A stretch of DNA of 64,000 nucleotides from CAUZIZ01 sp965218775 (GCA_965218775.1 CBDCLS010000003.1:806001-870000), one strand, 5' to 3'. Shown: positions 52,189 to 61,526, counted from the first letter of the stretch. Numbers and translations are program-made. The notes: generated by a model from the letters alone, not told the origin.

Positions 52189-52218
52189 TTGTCAGACTTG
52201 AGCTCGAAGCGTTATAAT
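52189..52218 (+). promoter_or_regulatory. Sigma-70-type promoter upstream of rng
   Basis: TTGTCA (52189-52194) and TATAAT (52213-52218) are separated by 18 bp, close to the consensus. It lies 268 bp before the GTG of rng, giving a long untranslated leader, as is also known for E. coli rne, where the leader mediates autoregulation. Activity is inferred from sequence only. Confidence 0.65.
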
Positions 52219-52486
52219 CTCAAAGTTGATTGTTTGTTATAGAAGAAACGCGATTGGCCGTGGGCCAATTCGAATATTTTCATAGATACGACTCGGTCGG
52301 CTTTGGGTTATTCTTCGGAGCGTACCTCCGATCTATTCTGGGTAGGTTTGGCGGCAAGGGGCTCAGGACTGTGCAATCCTGGGGTTGCTGTGCCCCGGTT
52401 CAAGCGCCTCCTACTACGTCCTTCCTCTTCATCCACACAAGTCAAGACCCGACCGCCCGAACCAGGAGCTCCAAGGGAGAAGTGAC

Positions 52487-54430
52487 GTGATAAAGAAGGA
52501 GCTCATCATAGCTTCTAGCCAACTCGAGACCAAGATAGCCCTTCTAGAGGATGGCCAGGTCAACGAGGTTTTCATTGAGCGAAGAAAGAACCAGGGGATT
52601 CTTGGGAATATATACAAGGGCCGTGTAACCAAGGTTCTCCCCGGCATGCAAGCGGCCTTTGTCGACATCGGTCTGGATCGAAACGCATTCCTGTATGTCG
52701 CTGACTTCGTCCAGGACTATGAAGAGTACGAGCAACTGTTTGTGCCCCCGGGGGAGGACCCGGGCGAGTCGACCTGGGAGGCTGGGGCGGGCCAGCCGGA
52801 GAGCGTTGCCCAAGCGAAGCGTCAACGGCCGCGGAAAAACGAAAATGGGCGCGATCGCAAAGCAGCTTCGGGGAGTCGCGACCGAGTGGGTAAGCGGGAT
52901 GCCTCCATCCTGGCACTGATGCCTCAGTTGGAGGAGTTTTTCGGAGATGAACACGTTCTTCCCCCGAACTTGTCCACTCCCGAGGACGATCAAGTCCGCC
53001 GGCCCAAGAGTCTAACTCCGGGAGAAGAGCAAGGTCCCTCAGGGTCCCTCATACTCCCAGATCACTTCGAGGTAGATCTGGGGGCCTTCGGCGCCTCTTC
53101 CGGACGTACCACCGACCTCAAGGCCCCGGTTCAGTCGCCACCGTCCAGTCCCCGGATCAAGCGCCCCGAATCCTCGTCCCGCAGACGTAAGACGGCAAAC
53201 AACCGGACAGGCGAGCGAGTCGGGATAGGCGATCTACTAACTGAAGGCCAGGAGATTCTAGTTCAAATCGCCAAGGAGTCGATCGGTAGGAAAGGCGCAA
53301 GGATTACTTCTCATGTCGCATTTCCAGGCCGTTTCGTGGTCTATATGCCCACCGTCGACCACATTGGGGTCTCCCATCGAATTGTCGCGGATGATGAGCG
53401 ACAGAGACTGAGGAAGATTGTCCTGGAACTGCGTCGTAAGGTGGGGCGCGGGGGATTTATCGTACGAACTGCTGGAGGGGGCCAGTCAGAAAACGAGTTC
53501 CAGCAGGACATGGTGTACCTGACGCAGCTTTGGGAAGAAATCCGTATCAGAGCAGAAAAGCTTTCGGCTCCCTCAATGGTCTATGCCGAGCCCGGCCTCG
53601 TCCAAAGGATCGTTCGAGACTTTTTCTCGCAGGATTTCAAGACCCTTTATGTGGACGATGCCCAGGTACACAAACAGATTCTTCAGATGGTCCGGCAGTT
53701 TAGTCCGAGCCTCGCGCGCAAGGTTCGCCTCTACCGCAAGCCCACGAACATCTTCGACGAATTCGGTATCTCTGCCGAAATAGAACAGGCGCTGCGACCC
53801 AAAGTCTGGCTGAAGAAGGGTGGTTCCATCGAAATAAACCAGACAGAAGCCCTGGTGGCCATCGACGTCAACACCGGCAAGTATGTTGGAAGCACCAACT
53901 CTCTCGAAGATACGATCACCAAGACCAACCTCGAGGCAGTCAAAGAACTTGTGCGCCAGATCCGCTTGCGAGATCTGGGAGGGATCATCGTCATTGATTT
54001 CATCGACATGGCCGATCCCAACAATCGGCAGAAAGTGCTCGAAAAGTTACAGGCCGAGATGAAGAACGACAAAGCCCCTTCGAAAATACTAGGCTTCAAC
54101 GAGTTCGGCCTGGTAGCGGTTACGCGTAAGCGAGTCAAACAGTCATTGGAGCGAACCCTTCTTCAGAAATGCACCTTCTGCGGAGGCAGAGGTATGACTC
54201 GATCGGTGCCGACCATCTGCCATACGATTCACCAGGAAGCTCAGAGAATGACCTCGGCCTTCGGTAAGGGCAATGAGCTCATCATCCGCTGCCATCCGGA
54301 CGTGGGAAAGGCGTTGAGGAACGGGGAGCGAGATGTCCTGACCCAGATCGGCGCGATTACCGGCAAGCAGGTCAAGGTCAAGACGAACCCCTTGATGCAT
54401 ATTGAAAGGTTCGAGTTGGCCGAGGCCTGA
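52487..54430 (+). CDS. rng: Ribonuclease E/G family endoribonuclease
   Basis: A 647-residue RNase from GTG 52487, with GGGAGAA upstream. The S1 domain (GNIYKGRVTKVLPGMQAAFV; DIGLDRNAFLYVADF) is split by an insert of about 170 residues, rich in charged residues, proline and serine, before TEGQEILVQIAKESIGRKGA. Catalytic aspartates are expected in VAIDVNTGKYVG and IVIDFIDMADPNNRQ; the zinc-link CTFCGGRGMT follows. It processes rRNA and decays mRNA. Such inserts are familiar in Acidobacteriota relatives. It lacks the long C-terminal scaffold of E. coli RNase E. Confidence 0.93.
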   Translation: MIKKELIIASSQLETKIALLEDGQVNEVFIERRKNQGILGNIYKGRVTKVLPGMQAAFVDIGLDRNAFLYVADFVQDYEEYEQLFVPPGEDPGESTWEAGAGQPESVAQAKRQRPRKNENGRDRKAASGSRDRVGKRDASILALMPQLEEFFGDEHVLPPNLSTPEDDQVRRPKSLTPGEEQGPSGSLILPDHFEVDLGAFGASSGRTTDLKAPVQSPPSSPRIKRPESSSRRRKTANNRTGERVGIGDLLTEGQEILVQIAKESIGRKGARITSHVAFPGRFVVYMPTVDHIGVSHRIVADDERQRLRKIVLELRRKVGRGGFIVRTAGGGQSENEFQQDMVYLTQLWEEIRIRAEKLSAPSMVYAEPGLVQRIVRDFFSQDFKTLYVDDAQVHKQILQMVRQFSPSLARKVRLYRKPTNIFDEFGISAEIEQALRPKVWLKKGGSIEINQTEALVAIDVNTGKYVGSTNSLEDTITKTNLEAVKELVRQIRLRDLGGIIVIDFIDMADPNNRQKVLEKLQAEMKNDKAPSKILGFNEFGLVAVTRKRVKQSLERTLLQKCTFCGGRGMTRSVPTICHTIHQEAQRMTSAFGKGNELIIRCHPDVGKALRNGERDVLTQIGAITGKQVKVKTNPLMHIERFELAEA

Positions 54431-54487
54431 TGTCCTCGATCTGGTCCTTTTGTAGACCCAGCGTTTCCTTGCACGGAACTCTTCTGT

Positions 54488-55336
54488 ATGGGTTCAGAAA
54501 ACCGAGAGTACTTTCACAAACTTGTTGAGTTGATGGCTTTGCTACGCAGCCCCGAGGGTTGCCCCTGGGATAAGGAGCAAACGCGCGAAACTCTCAAGCC
54601 GATGCTCATCGAGGAAGCCTACGAAGTGCTGGAGGCACTTGATGGTGATGCCCCTCAGGAACTCCGCGACGAATTAGGCGATCTGCTTTTCCAGATTGTC
54701 TTTCATGGACGCCTCGCCGAAGAGAAGCGCGAGTTCGATGTCTATGACGTCTGCCGATCTGTCTATGAGAAAATGGTCCGCCGACACCCGCATGTCTTCG
54801 GCGAGGCGTCCTTCGAGAACAGCAAAGAACTGCTGAGTCAGTGGGAAGAGATCAAGGCCCAGGAATCACAGGAAAAAGGCGGATCCAATGAACGCCGATC
54901 GGCCCTTTCGGCGACACCGGGACGGCTGCCTGCGGTCTATGCGGCCTACCAGGTGTCCGCTAAAGCCGCCCGGGTTGGTTTCGACTGGCCTACACTGGAG
55001 TCGATTCGCGACAAATTCCTGGAGGAGTTTCAGGAGCTTCAAGAAGCCGTTCAGGAAAACAATAGCCTTAAGATAAGAGAGGAAGTGGGCGATTTATTGT
55101 TCGTGGTACTGAACATCGCCCGCCACCTCCAGGTAGATCCGGAGACGGCCCTCAGCCAAGCCAACAGAAAATTTATCGATCGCTTCCAGGCCATGGAGAA
55201 GACTTTCGCCGAAGCAGGACGGCCGCTCCGGACGGTGAGGCTCGAAGAAATGGAGAGCCAATGGCAGAGACAGAAGGAGGCCGAGAGAAAGACTCAAGGA
55301 CGATCATCGGAGCCGAGTAGGGAGGAAGTCAGATGA
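54488..55336 (+). CDS. mazG: Nucleoside triphosphate pyrophosphohydrolase MazG
   Basis: A 282-residue two-domain MazG. The first domain has GCPWDKEQTRETLKPMLIEE, then EAYEVLEAL and DELGDLLFQIVFHGRLAEE; the second has RVGFDWPTLESIRDKFLEEF and REEVGDLLFVVLNIARHL. It hydrolyses NTPs to NMPs and pyrophosphate, removing damaged nucleotides and lowering (p)ppGpp in some bacteria. The stop overlaps the next start (ATGA at 55333). Confidence 0.94.
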   Translation: MGSENREYFHKLVELMALLRSPEGCPWDKEQTRETLKPMLIEEAYEVLEALDGDAPQELRDELGDLLFQIVFHGRLAEEKREFDVYDVCRSVYEKMVRRHPHVFGEASFENSKELLSQWEEIKAQESQEKGGSNERRSALSATPGRLPAVYAAYQVSAKAARVGFDWPTLESIRDKFLEEFQELQEAVQENNSLKIREEVGDLLFVVLNIARHLQVDPETALSQANRKFIDRFQAMEKTFAEAGRPLRTVRLEEMESQWQRQKEAERKTQGRSSEPSREEVR

Positions 55337-55788
55337 ATGACGAGAACGAACCAGGTGGATTCAAGATCAAGGATCGGCGACTCTTCACCGAAGAAGGGGA
55401 CTTGAAATCGGAGACCCCGGACGAGGAAGACAGCCCACAGGCGGCGCCCCCGGCAGCCGAACCCGCAGCATCGCAACCCAGCTCGCCTTCTGCTGGCACA
55501 CCCGACCACCAAAGTAGCAGCCAGGGCGGAGTCCCCCCCATGGATTTTTCCTCCTTCGTGCTGTCGCTCGCGACGACCGGGATGGTCCATCTGGGTGAAA
55601 TCGTAGATCCTGCGGTAGGACAGAAGCAGGAGAATCTCGATGGTGCCAAGCAACTGATAGAGATCCTTTCCCTGCTCAAGGAAAAGACGGAGGGTAACCT
55701 GTCCGCCGAAGAGGCCCAACTTCTCGAAGGGCTTCTTCACGAGCTACGATTGGGCTTCCTGAGCAAGACCAAAACGATTCAACTATAG
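55333..55788 (+). CDS. DUF1844 protein
   Basis: A 151-residue protein. An acidic, proline-rich N-terminus starts GGFKIKDRRLFTEEGDLK, and the conserved DUF1844 part follows (FSSFVLSLATTGMVHLGEIV; AKQLIEILSLLKEKTEGNLS). The family is common in Acidobacteriota and Deltaproteobacteria; function unknown. Coupled to mazG by an ATGA overlap. Confidence 0.88.
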   Translation: MNDENEPGGFKIKDRRLFTEEGDLKSETPDEEDSPQAAPPAAEPAASQPSSPSAGTPDHQSSSQGGVPPMDFSSFVLSLATTGMVHLGEIVDPAVGQKQENLDGAKQLIEILSLLKEKTEGNLSAEEAQLLEGLLHELRLGFLSKTKTIQL

Positions 55789-55870
55789 GCCCGGCGCTGC
55801 TCGCACCCGAGAGCGAGGCTACCGTGACCCTTGCGCCCTGGTCACGAGAAGCTGAGATAAATCAAACTGG

Positions 55871-56623
55871 ATGAGAGTCACGTTTCTCGGAACTGGCACT
55901 TCAAGAGGTGTCCCCGTTATTGGCTGCCAATGTCGGGTCTGTCAGTCTCCTGATCCAAGAAACCACCGCCTACGCACCTCAGTCCTTTTGGAAAGCCAGG
56001 CGAGTATCATCATCGATACTTCCGTCGACTTCCGCAGCCAGATGCTTCGCTATGGAGTAGAGCGACTGGATGCCGTGTTGTTTACTCACTCCCATGTAGA
56101 CCACATCCTGGGTTTGGACGATGTCTACCCTTTCAACATCTGGTCTGGAAAGCGCATCCCTGCCTATGGCAGTGAACAAACCTTGAAGGAGATCAAGCAG
56201 ACTTTTCGGCACCTTTTCGAGGAGCGGGCCTACCCGGGGGTTTCCGAGATTGATCTGGTGCCGATCGAAGGAAGGTTGAAGATCGGCGATCTGGAGCTGG
56301 AACCCATCCAGGTCCTCCACGGGCAGCTTCCGGTGCTGGGTTTTCGCGTTGGTTCCTTCGCCTACGTCACCGATGTCAGCCATATACCCAGGGAGAGTTT
56401 CGACAAACTCAAGGGAGTGGATTCGCTTGTCTTGGATGGCCTTCGGTACGAGGAGCACCCAACCCACTTCAGCTTGTCCCAGGCCGCCGACACAGCGGCC
56501 AGAATAGGTGCGAGAGAAACGTATCTCGTCCACATGTGTCACGATGTCGACCACGAAGAAGGGAATGCCTACCTACCCGATTCGATTCAGTTGGCATACG
56601 ATGGGCTGGTGCTGGAGCTTTGA
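55871..56623 (+). CDS. MBL-fold metallohydrolase (PhnP-like)
   Basis: A 250-residue metallo-beta-lactamase-fold protein. The metal motif HSHVDHILGLDD, the later aspartate-containing FAYVTDVSHIP and MCHDVDHE are present, as is the N-terminal CQCRVCQSPDPRNHRLRTS typical of PhnP-like phosphodiesterases, with cysteines for a structural zinc. PhnP cleaves cyclic ribose phosphates; the substrate here is not certain because no phn genes lie nearby. ATG 55871. Confidence 0.88.
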   Translation: MRVTFLGTGTSRGVPVIGCQCRVCQSPDPRNHRLRTSVLLESQASIIIDTSVDFRSQMLRYGVERLDAVLFTHSHVDHILGLDDVYPFNIWSGKRIPAYGSEQTLKEIKQTFRHLFEERAYPGVSEIDLVPIEGRLKIGDLELEPIQVLHGQLPVLGFRVGSFAYVTDVSHIPRESFDKLKGVDSLVLDGLRYEEHPTHFSLSQAADTAARIGARETYLVHMCHDVDHEEGNAYLPDSIQLAYDGLVLEL

Positions 56624-56659
56624 GGGGCGCGGGTATCCGTCCCGCCAGTTGGACTATCG

Positions 56660-57595
56660 ATGCAGATTGTTGAGGATCTTCCCCAGGGCTTGAGCTATCC
56701 CGTTATGACGATCGGGGTGTTTGACGGCCTGCACTTCGGGCATCAGGAGATTCTGCGTCGATTGGTCCAGAGGGCCACAGAAAAGGACGGAACCTCAGTC
56801 CTCCTGACCTTTACCCCACACCCACAGAAGATCATCTCGCCAGGCGACGCACCTCCTCTATTGCAGACATTTTCCCAAAAGGCTGAGATGCTCAGAGGAC
56901 TGGGTATCGATGTCATTGTACGACTACCCTTCACCCGCGAACTCTCCCTCTACAGCCCCGAACAGTTTGTTCAGAAGATCCTTCATTGCCACGGAATTCG
57001 TGAGGTTTACGTGGGTCACAACTTCCGTTTTGGACACGGTAGAAAGGGAGACTTTCATACCCTGGAGGAGTTGGGGCACAAGTCTCTCTTCTCGGTGCAC
57101 CCGATTGAGTCGGTTCGGGTTCGTGGGATTCGCGTCAGCAGTACCACCATCCGACGCGCCTTGAAGCAGGGGCGCACCTCCCTGGCCCGGCGGCTCCTCG
57201 ATCGCCCATACCAGATTCGGGGCACCGTCGTTCGAGGGTCCAAGAGGGGCTCCGCCATCGGCTACCCGACCGCGAACCTGGACCCGCAGAACGAATTGAT
57301 CCCGGTGCCAGGAGTGTACGTGACGCGTGCTCTAGTTGATGGAGTGGCTCATTGGGGAGGGACCAATATCGGATTCCGACCCACCGTCGATTTGCCGCAA
57401 CGGGACAGACCGGTGGTTGAGTCGCACCTGCTCGATCTCGACCGGAACCTCTATGGCAAGTCGATTGGTCTGGAGTTTTTCTTTCGGCTCAGAAGCGAGA
57501 AGAGATTCGACGGGGTCGAAAGGTTGAAGCAGCAGATCGACCACGACATCCTGTTTGTACGACACTATGCAGCCAAGGTGCAGCCATTACTCTAG
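56660..57595 (+). CDS. ribF: Bifunctional riboflavin kinase/FAD synthetase
   Basis: A 311-residue RibF. The N-terminal FMN adenylyltransferase domain has GVFDGLHFGHQEILRRL and VGHNFRFGHGRKGD, and RGIRVSSTTIRRAL; the C-terminal riboflavin kinase domain has GSAIGYPTANLDPQNELIPV and GVYVTRALVDG. It converts riboflavin to FMN and FAD. It follows the MBL-fold gene by 36 bp and precedes gatC by 14 bp, so it is probably co-transcribed. No FMN riboswitch is visible upstream. Confidence 0.95.
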   Translation: MQIVEDLPQGLSYPVMTIGVFDGLHFGHQEILRRLVQRATEKDGTSVLLTFTPHPQKIISPGDAPPLLQTFSQKAEMLRGLGIDVIVRLPFTRELSLYSPEQFVQKILHCHGIREVYVGHNFRFGHGRKGDFHTLEELGHKSLFSVHPIESVRVRGIRVSSTTIRRALKQGRTSLARRLLDRPYQIRGTVVRGSKRGSAIGYPTANLDPQNELIPVPGVYVTRALVDGVAHWGGTNIGFRPTVDLPQRDRPVVESHLLDLDRNLYGKSIGLEFFFRLRSEKRFDGVERLKQQIDHDILFVRHYAAKVQPLL

Positions 57596-57609
57596 CGGGA
57601 GAAGAAGCA

Positions 57610-57906
57610 GTGTCAGTCACGAGAGAAGAAGTTGAAAAGATTGCCGATCTTGCTCACTTGCGATTTTCAGCCGAAGAACTTGAGGTTTTCGTCTCCCAGT
57701 TTCAGCGCATCCTCGACTATTTCGAACAATTGAAAACGGCTCCAACGGAAGGGGTAGAGCCGACCTACCACGTGCTGCAGGAGTGCCATCCTAAAGCAGG
57801 CCTCCGGGAAGATCAGGTGCGCCCTTCGCTGGATGTGCAGGTTGCAATCGAGCAGGCTCCCCAGTCTGGGAAGGGGTACTTCAAAGTTCCGAAGGTCATC
57901 GAATAG
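57610..57906 (+). CDS. gatC: Asp-tRNA(Asn)/Glu-tRNA(Gln) amidotransferase subunit C
   Basis: A 98-residue GatC. GTG 57610 has GGGAG eight bases upstream. Family pattern: VEKIADLAHLRFSAEELEVF, FQRILDYFEQL, then LREDQVRPSL and YFKVPKVIE at the end. It stabilises GatA-GatB in forming Gln-tRNA or Asn-tRNA by transamidation. gatA follows after 20 bp; gatB is not in this operon or window. Confidence 0.95.
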   Translation: MSVTREEVEKIADLAHLRFSAEELEVFVSQFQRILDYFEQLKTAPTEGVEPTYHVLQECHPKAGLREDQVRPSLDVQVAIEQAPQSGKGYFKVPKVIE

Positions 57907-57926
57907 CTTCCGTAGCCACAAACAGC

Positions 57927-59426
57927 ATGAACGAAATCTGTGCTTGGTCCATCGGAAGGCTTCATCAGGGAATCCAGAGCCGAGAGCTGTCCGTCCGGGA
58001 AGTGGCCGAAGCCTTTCTAGATCGAATCGAGGAAGTCGACCAGTGTGTGCGTGCCTTCATCACGGTTGACCCCGAAGAAGTCAAGAGCGAGGCGTCGGCG
58101 CTGGATCAGCGCCTCAGCCGTGGCGAAGAGGAGATCGGACTCCTGACCGGTATTCCCTTGGCCATCAAAGACAACATTGTCACCCAGTCCCTTCGAGCGA
58201 CCTGTGGGTCGCGGATCCTGGAGGGGTATCGTCCGCCCTACGACGCAACAGTCATCTCGCGACTCAAGCAGGCAGGTGCTCTGATCCTTGGGAAGACCAA
58301 CCTGGATGAGTTTGCTATGGGTTCGACAACAGAGAACTCTGCCCTGTTCCCAACCCGAAATCCGAGGGATCCAGAGCGGGTTCCGGGCGGATCGAGCGGG
58401 GGCCCCGCAGCCTCTGTCGCGGCCTTCGAGGCACCGGGTGCTCTGGGCACCGACACGGGTGGTTCGATCAGACAGCCAGCAGCCTTCTGCGGGGTAGTAG
58501 GCCTCAAACCCACCTACGGACGCGTATCACGATACGGCCTGGTCGCTTTCGCCTCATCGCTAGATCAGATCGGGCCTCTGGCCAACAGCGCCCGGGATGC
58601 GGCCCGGATTCTCCAGGCCACCGCTGGACACGATCCCTGCGATGCCACCTCTGCGAGTCGTCCTGTAGACGACTACCTCTCCGGAATCGAGGATGAGGTC
58701 AGGGGGCTAAAGATCGGTCTCCCGGCCGAGTGGTTTGGATCCGGGCTTGATCCGCAGCTTGATGTTGGCATCCGATCTGCGATTGCCCGGCTCGAGAAGC
58801 TAGGCTGTCAGGTGCAAGAGGTGCATCTTCCCCACACTGAGTTGGCGATCGCAGCGTATTATGTCATTGCGCCAGCCGAAGCCAGCTCCAACCTGGCTCG
58901 GTATGACGGGATGCGCTACGGCTATCGAAGCAATGGGCAAGAGGACCTTGAAGCCACCTATCGAGCGACTCGTAGCGAGGGTTTCGGCGACGAAGTGAAG
59001 CGTCGCATCATGATTGGCACCTATGTCCTGAGCTCGGGCTACTACGACGCCTACTATCTCAAGGCCAGTAAGGTGCGTACTCTCCTGAAGCAAGACTATC
59101 TGAAGGCTTTCGAACAGGTGGATCTCCTGATTGGCCCCACGGCTCCTTCGCTTCCCTTCAAACTGGGTGAGAAGATGGCCGACCCTCTGGGGATGTATCT
59201 CTCTGATATCTACACGGTTCCGGCCAATCTGGCTGGCATCCCAGGGCTCGCCATGTGTTGTGGATATACCGAGGCAGGGCTTCCTCTTGGATTGCAGATC
59301 CTGGGACCCTATTTTCAGGAAGCCCGCATCCTGCAGGCTGCCCATGTCTTGGAGCAGGAGCTCCAGGTAGTGGCTCCCCCTCTGCCGCCAGAGCTTCGGG
59401 GGACGGGACCGGAGAAACAAAGTTGA
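57927..59426 (+). CDS. gatA: Asp-tRNA(Asn)/Glu-tRNA(Gln) amidotransferase subunit A
   Basis: A 499-residue amidase-signature protein. The Ser-cisSer-Lys triad is visible: the lysine in PLAIKDNIVT, then GGSSGGPAASVAAFEAPGAL with the nucleophile region TDTGGSIRQPAAFCGVVGLK. GatA releases ammonia from glutamine for the transamidation. Its TGA overlaps the TTG start of the next gene. Confidence 0.95.
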   Translation: MNEICAWSIGRLHQGIQSRELSVREVAEAFLDRIEEVDQCVRAFITVDPEEVKSEASALDQRLSRGEEEIGLLTGIPLAIKDNIVTQSLRATCGSRILEGYRPPYDATVISRLKQAGALILGKTNLDEFAMGSTTENSALFPTRNPRDPERVPGGSSGGPAASVAAFEAPGALGTDTGGSIRQPAAFCGVVGLKPTYGRVSRYGLVAFASSLDQIGPLANSARDAARILQATAGHDPCDATSASRPVDDYLSGIEDEVRGLKIGLPAEWFGSGLDPQLDVGIRSAIARLEKLGCQVQEVHLPHTELAIAAYYVIAPAEASSNLARYDGMRYGYRSNGQEDLEATYRATRSEGFGDEVKRRIMIGTYVLSSGYYDAYYLKASKVRTLLKQDYLKAFEQVDLLIGPTAPSLPFKLGEKMADPLGMYLSDIYTVPANLAGIPGLAMCCGYTEAGLPLGLQILGPYFQEARILQAAHVLEQELQVVAPPLPPELRGTGPEKQS

Positions 59427-60457
59427 AATACCGCATTCTTGGAAGCACCGGCATGATGGTTTCCCCAATCTGCATGGGGACGATGACGTTCGGACGACCT
59501 TTGGATGAAGAGCAGTGCAAGGATCTGGTTGGGTATGCGCTTGACCAGGGTATCAACTTCTTTGATACCGCCAACGTCTACGAGGGATATGACCGGAAAG
59601 TGGGATCCAAAGGGGGAGTCAGTGAGCGCTTGCTGGGGCAGGCCCTGGCGCAGCGTCGACAGGACGCGGTGATCTGTACCAAGCTGGGAAATCCAAGTGG
59701 CACCGGACCCCTCGATGCAGGATTATCGGCGCACCATCTGGAGCTTGAACTGGACCAGAGCCTCAAACGCTTGGGGACAGATTGGGTCGACCTGGTTCTG
59801 GCCCATCGTTGGCATCCAGCCGTCCCGATTGAGGAGGTGTGGCGGGTATTCGACCGCTGGGTAAGGACGGGAAAGGCGCGCGCCGTAGGTGTTTCCAATT
59901 GGCCCACCTGGCGCATGGCCCAGGCAAGCGAGATCGCACGGCGCAATGGATGGCCGACGGTCAGCGTCAGTTCTCCCAAGTATAGTTTGATGACCCGCGG
60001 AATCGAACTGGAACACGTTCCCTGTGCCCGACACTATGGAGTGGGATTGATGCCCTACCAAGCTCTGGAAGGGGGTGCGCTCAGTGGCAAGTATCTGCGC
60101 GGCAAGGCCCCACCCGCAGGCTCCCGCGGAGATGAGAAACCGGAATGGATGCCTCCTCGTGATGATGTCCTGATGGAAAAGCTGGATGCCCTCCAGAGGT
60201 TGTCACAAGAGGCAGGCATGTCCGTCCTCGAGTATGTGATGGCGTGGACCCTGTCGCAGCAGGGAATCGCCTCGGTAATCACGGGTCTGCGAAACCGTTC
60301 GCAGCTGGACGCGGTCGTCGAAGCATCTGGGAAAAGCATTCCCCCCGAGCACTTTCCCGAAATCGATGCGATTTTCCCTCCGCCCAAGCCGGTGGGCGGA
60401 GATCAAGTCCTGAACTGGAGTGAGGGGGGTTGGGTTTTGGAGGATCGGGAGAAGTAA
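59423..60457 (+). CDS. Aldo/keto reductase
   Basis: A 344-residue AKR. I choose TTG 59423, which overlaps the gatA stop (TTGA) and has GGAG eight bases upstream; the ATG at 59255 inside gatA is unlikely. Motifs: FFDTANVYEGYDRKV with the catalytic Asp/Tyr, VICTKLGNP (Lys), WVDLVLAHRWHP (His), and the NADPH-binding GLRNRSQLDAVV. It reduces aldehydes or ketones; substrate unknown. Translational coupling with gatA is inferred. Confidence 0.9.
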   Translation: MKYRILGSTGMMVSPICMGTMTFGRPLDEEQCKDLVGYALDQGINFFDTANVYEGYDRKVGSKGGVSERLLGQALAQRRQDAVICTKLGNPSGTGPLDAGLSAHHLELELDQSLKRLGTDWVDLVLAHRWHPAVPIEEVWRVFDRWVRTGKARAVGVSNWPTWRMAQASEIARRNGWPTVSVSSPKYSLMTRGIELEHVPCARHYGVGLMPYQALEGGALSGKYLRGKAPPAGSRGDEKPEWMPPRDDVLMEKLDALQRLSQEAGMSVLEYVMAWTLSQQGIASVITGLRNRSQLDAVVEASGKSIPPEHFPEIDAIFPPPKPVGGDQVLNWSEGGWVLEDREK

Positions 60458-60678
60458 TGATTCATAGCGTTGTCCCTTCAGCCAAGGAGAGGTTGTGTGG
60501 TTTTTGTACGCTTTGCTTTTCGAGCAGTGACCCCAAACCAGCCTGGGCGCCTAACGTTGTGTTCATGCGCTTGTAGGCCGCTTCCGGCGACGACGCTAGC
60601 GACCCAATCATACTGAACCTCCCAACACCCTTCCTCCCGCCAAACATATATACCTTCCGGTGCCCGGCGGTCCGCACC
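60458..60678. other. Intergenic region with possible degenerate attC
   Basis: No gene. GCCTAAC (60551-60557) followed by GTAGGCCGCTTCCGGCGAC forms an attC-like start, but no closing GTTRRRY is present, so it is at best a broken site. Confidence 0.3.
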
Positions 60679-61010
60679 TCACATGGTAATGACGACTTTT
60701 CCTCGAGCGTGTCCCTTCTCCCAATAGCGAATCGCCTCGGCCGTCTGACTCAGCGGGTACGTCCTGTCGATGACCGGCGTGACCTTTCCGGCTTCGACGA
60801 GGTTCTTCAAGAACTCTAGATCCTTCTTGCTGCGTTTCATCGACACAAACGAGCAAAGTTTCTGGCGCACGAACGGTGACAACATGAAGGCCCGGAGTTG
60901 ACGACCTGCTCCGAACCACCGGCCGCCCCCTTCTCCTCCGACGATCACCAGAGTTCCCCGGGGGGTGAGGGCGCGCCTAAGGTGTGACAACGAACTGAGC
61001 CGCGGTTTCC
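60679..61010 (-). pseudogene. Zinc-type alcohol dehydrogenase/quinone oxidoreductase, C-terminal fragment
   Basis: The frame carries the end of the cofactor-binding fold and the C-terminal part of MDR-family proteins: LRRALTPRGTLVIVGGEGGG, then LEFLKNLVEAGKVTPVIDRT and YWEKGHARGKVVITM. Upstream the expected GNR(S)L segment appears one frame away and then homology ends near 61013. About 100 codons remain of about 330. Not functional. Confidence 0.75.
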
Positions 61011-61012
61011 CC

Positions 61013-61257
61013 CTATGGGGATTGTTTAGAGGTTAGCGTTTCGGAAGGGAGAAGGAAAGCCGAACAAGGACGAGAGGATGAAGCGCAGGGGTGGGCCTCG
61101 CGCTGAGTTGCAGGACGAGGTTGAGAGGGAGGAGAAGGGAGTGGGGCTGTTTCTGGAGGACGGATGAGAGCGGTAGACACACGAGTATTCAAGCCAGAGC
61201 GGGTCCTGGTAGGAGGTTTTCTCAGGAGGTCTCGAAGCGTGTGGTGGTCCCTCATAA
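61013..61257. other. Gene-free purine-rich region
   Basis: No gene or known element; strongly purine-rich on the plus strand between 61040 and 61160. Confidence 0.35.
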
Positions 61258-61387
61258 AGTGTGATAGTCGGCACCCGATCTTACAGACAGAGTCCGATTT
61301 GATCGAAATCGAAGGGCCTGTGATGGCACAGATCTGACCGTACAAACAGTGTCAGAGTAGATCGTCCCTGATCGGCCGCTTTCGCCT
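61258..61387 (+). repeat. Dispersed repeat running into a REP unit
   Basis: This is the most complete copy. The first half (TGATAGTCGGCACCCGATCT, ACAGACAGAGTCCGATTTGA) is like 29800-29850 and 36368-36437. The second half (CAGATCTGACCGTACAAACA, GTGTCAGAGTAGATCG) is like 14330-14372 and 16930-16975. It ends in the REP arm GGCCGCTTTCGCCT. Confidence 0.65.
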
Positions 61388-61526
61388 GAGACTGTGTGAA
61401 AATTCATTCATGATTTCGGATTTGAAATTTTGACTTCATAGGATCGCGTGTAAGCCACGATCTCCGTCGTAGGAAGGGTAAAGAGACCCCTAAATCAAAG
61501 AGGTTTTGGACTTTTCACACACCCTC
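61388..61526 (-). mobile_element. 139-bp MITE, copy F
   Basis: Ends GAGACTGTGTGAAAATTC and, reversed, GAGGGTGTGTGAAAAGTC. GCCT is duplicated at 61384-61387 and 61527-61530. Orientation as copies C, D and E. Inserted in the first REP loop. Confidence 0.83.

Noticed and set aside
56624..56659. FMN riboswitch before ribF
   Set aside because: Only 36 bp separate ribF from the preceding gene, too short for the conserved riboswitch.
60551..60620. attC-like sequence after the aldo/keto reductase gene
   Set aside because: It has a GCCTAAC core and a small palindrome, but no closing GTTRRRY core was found, so it was not called.
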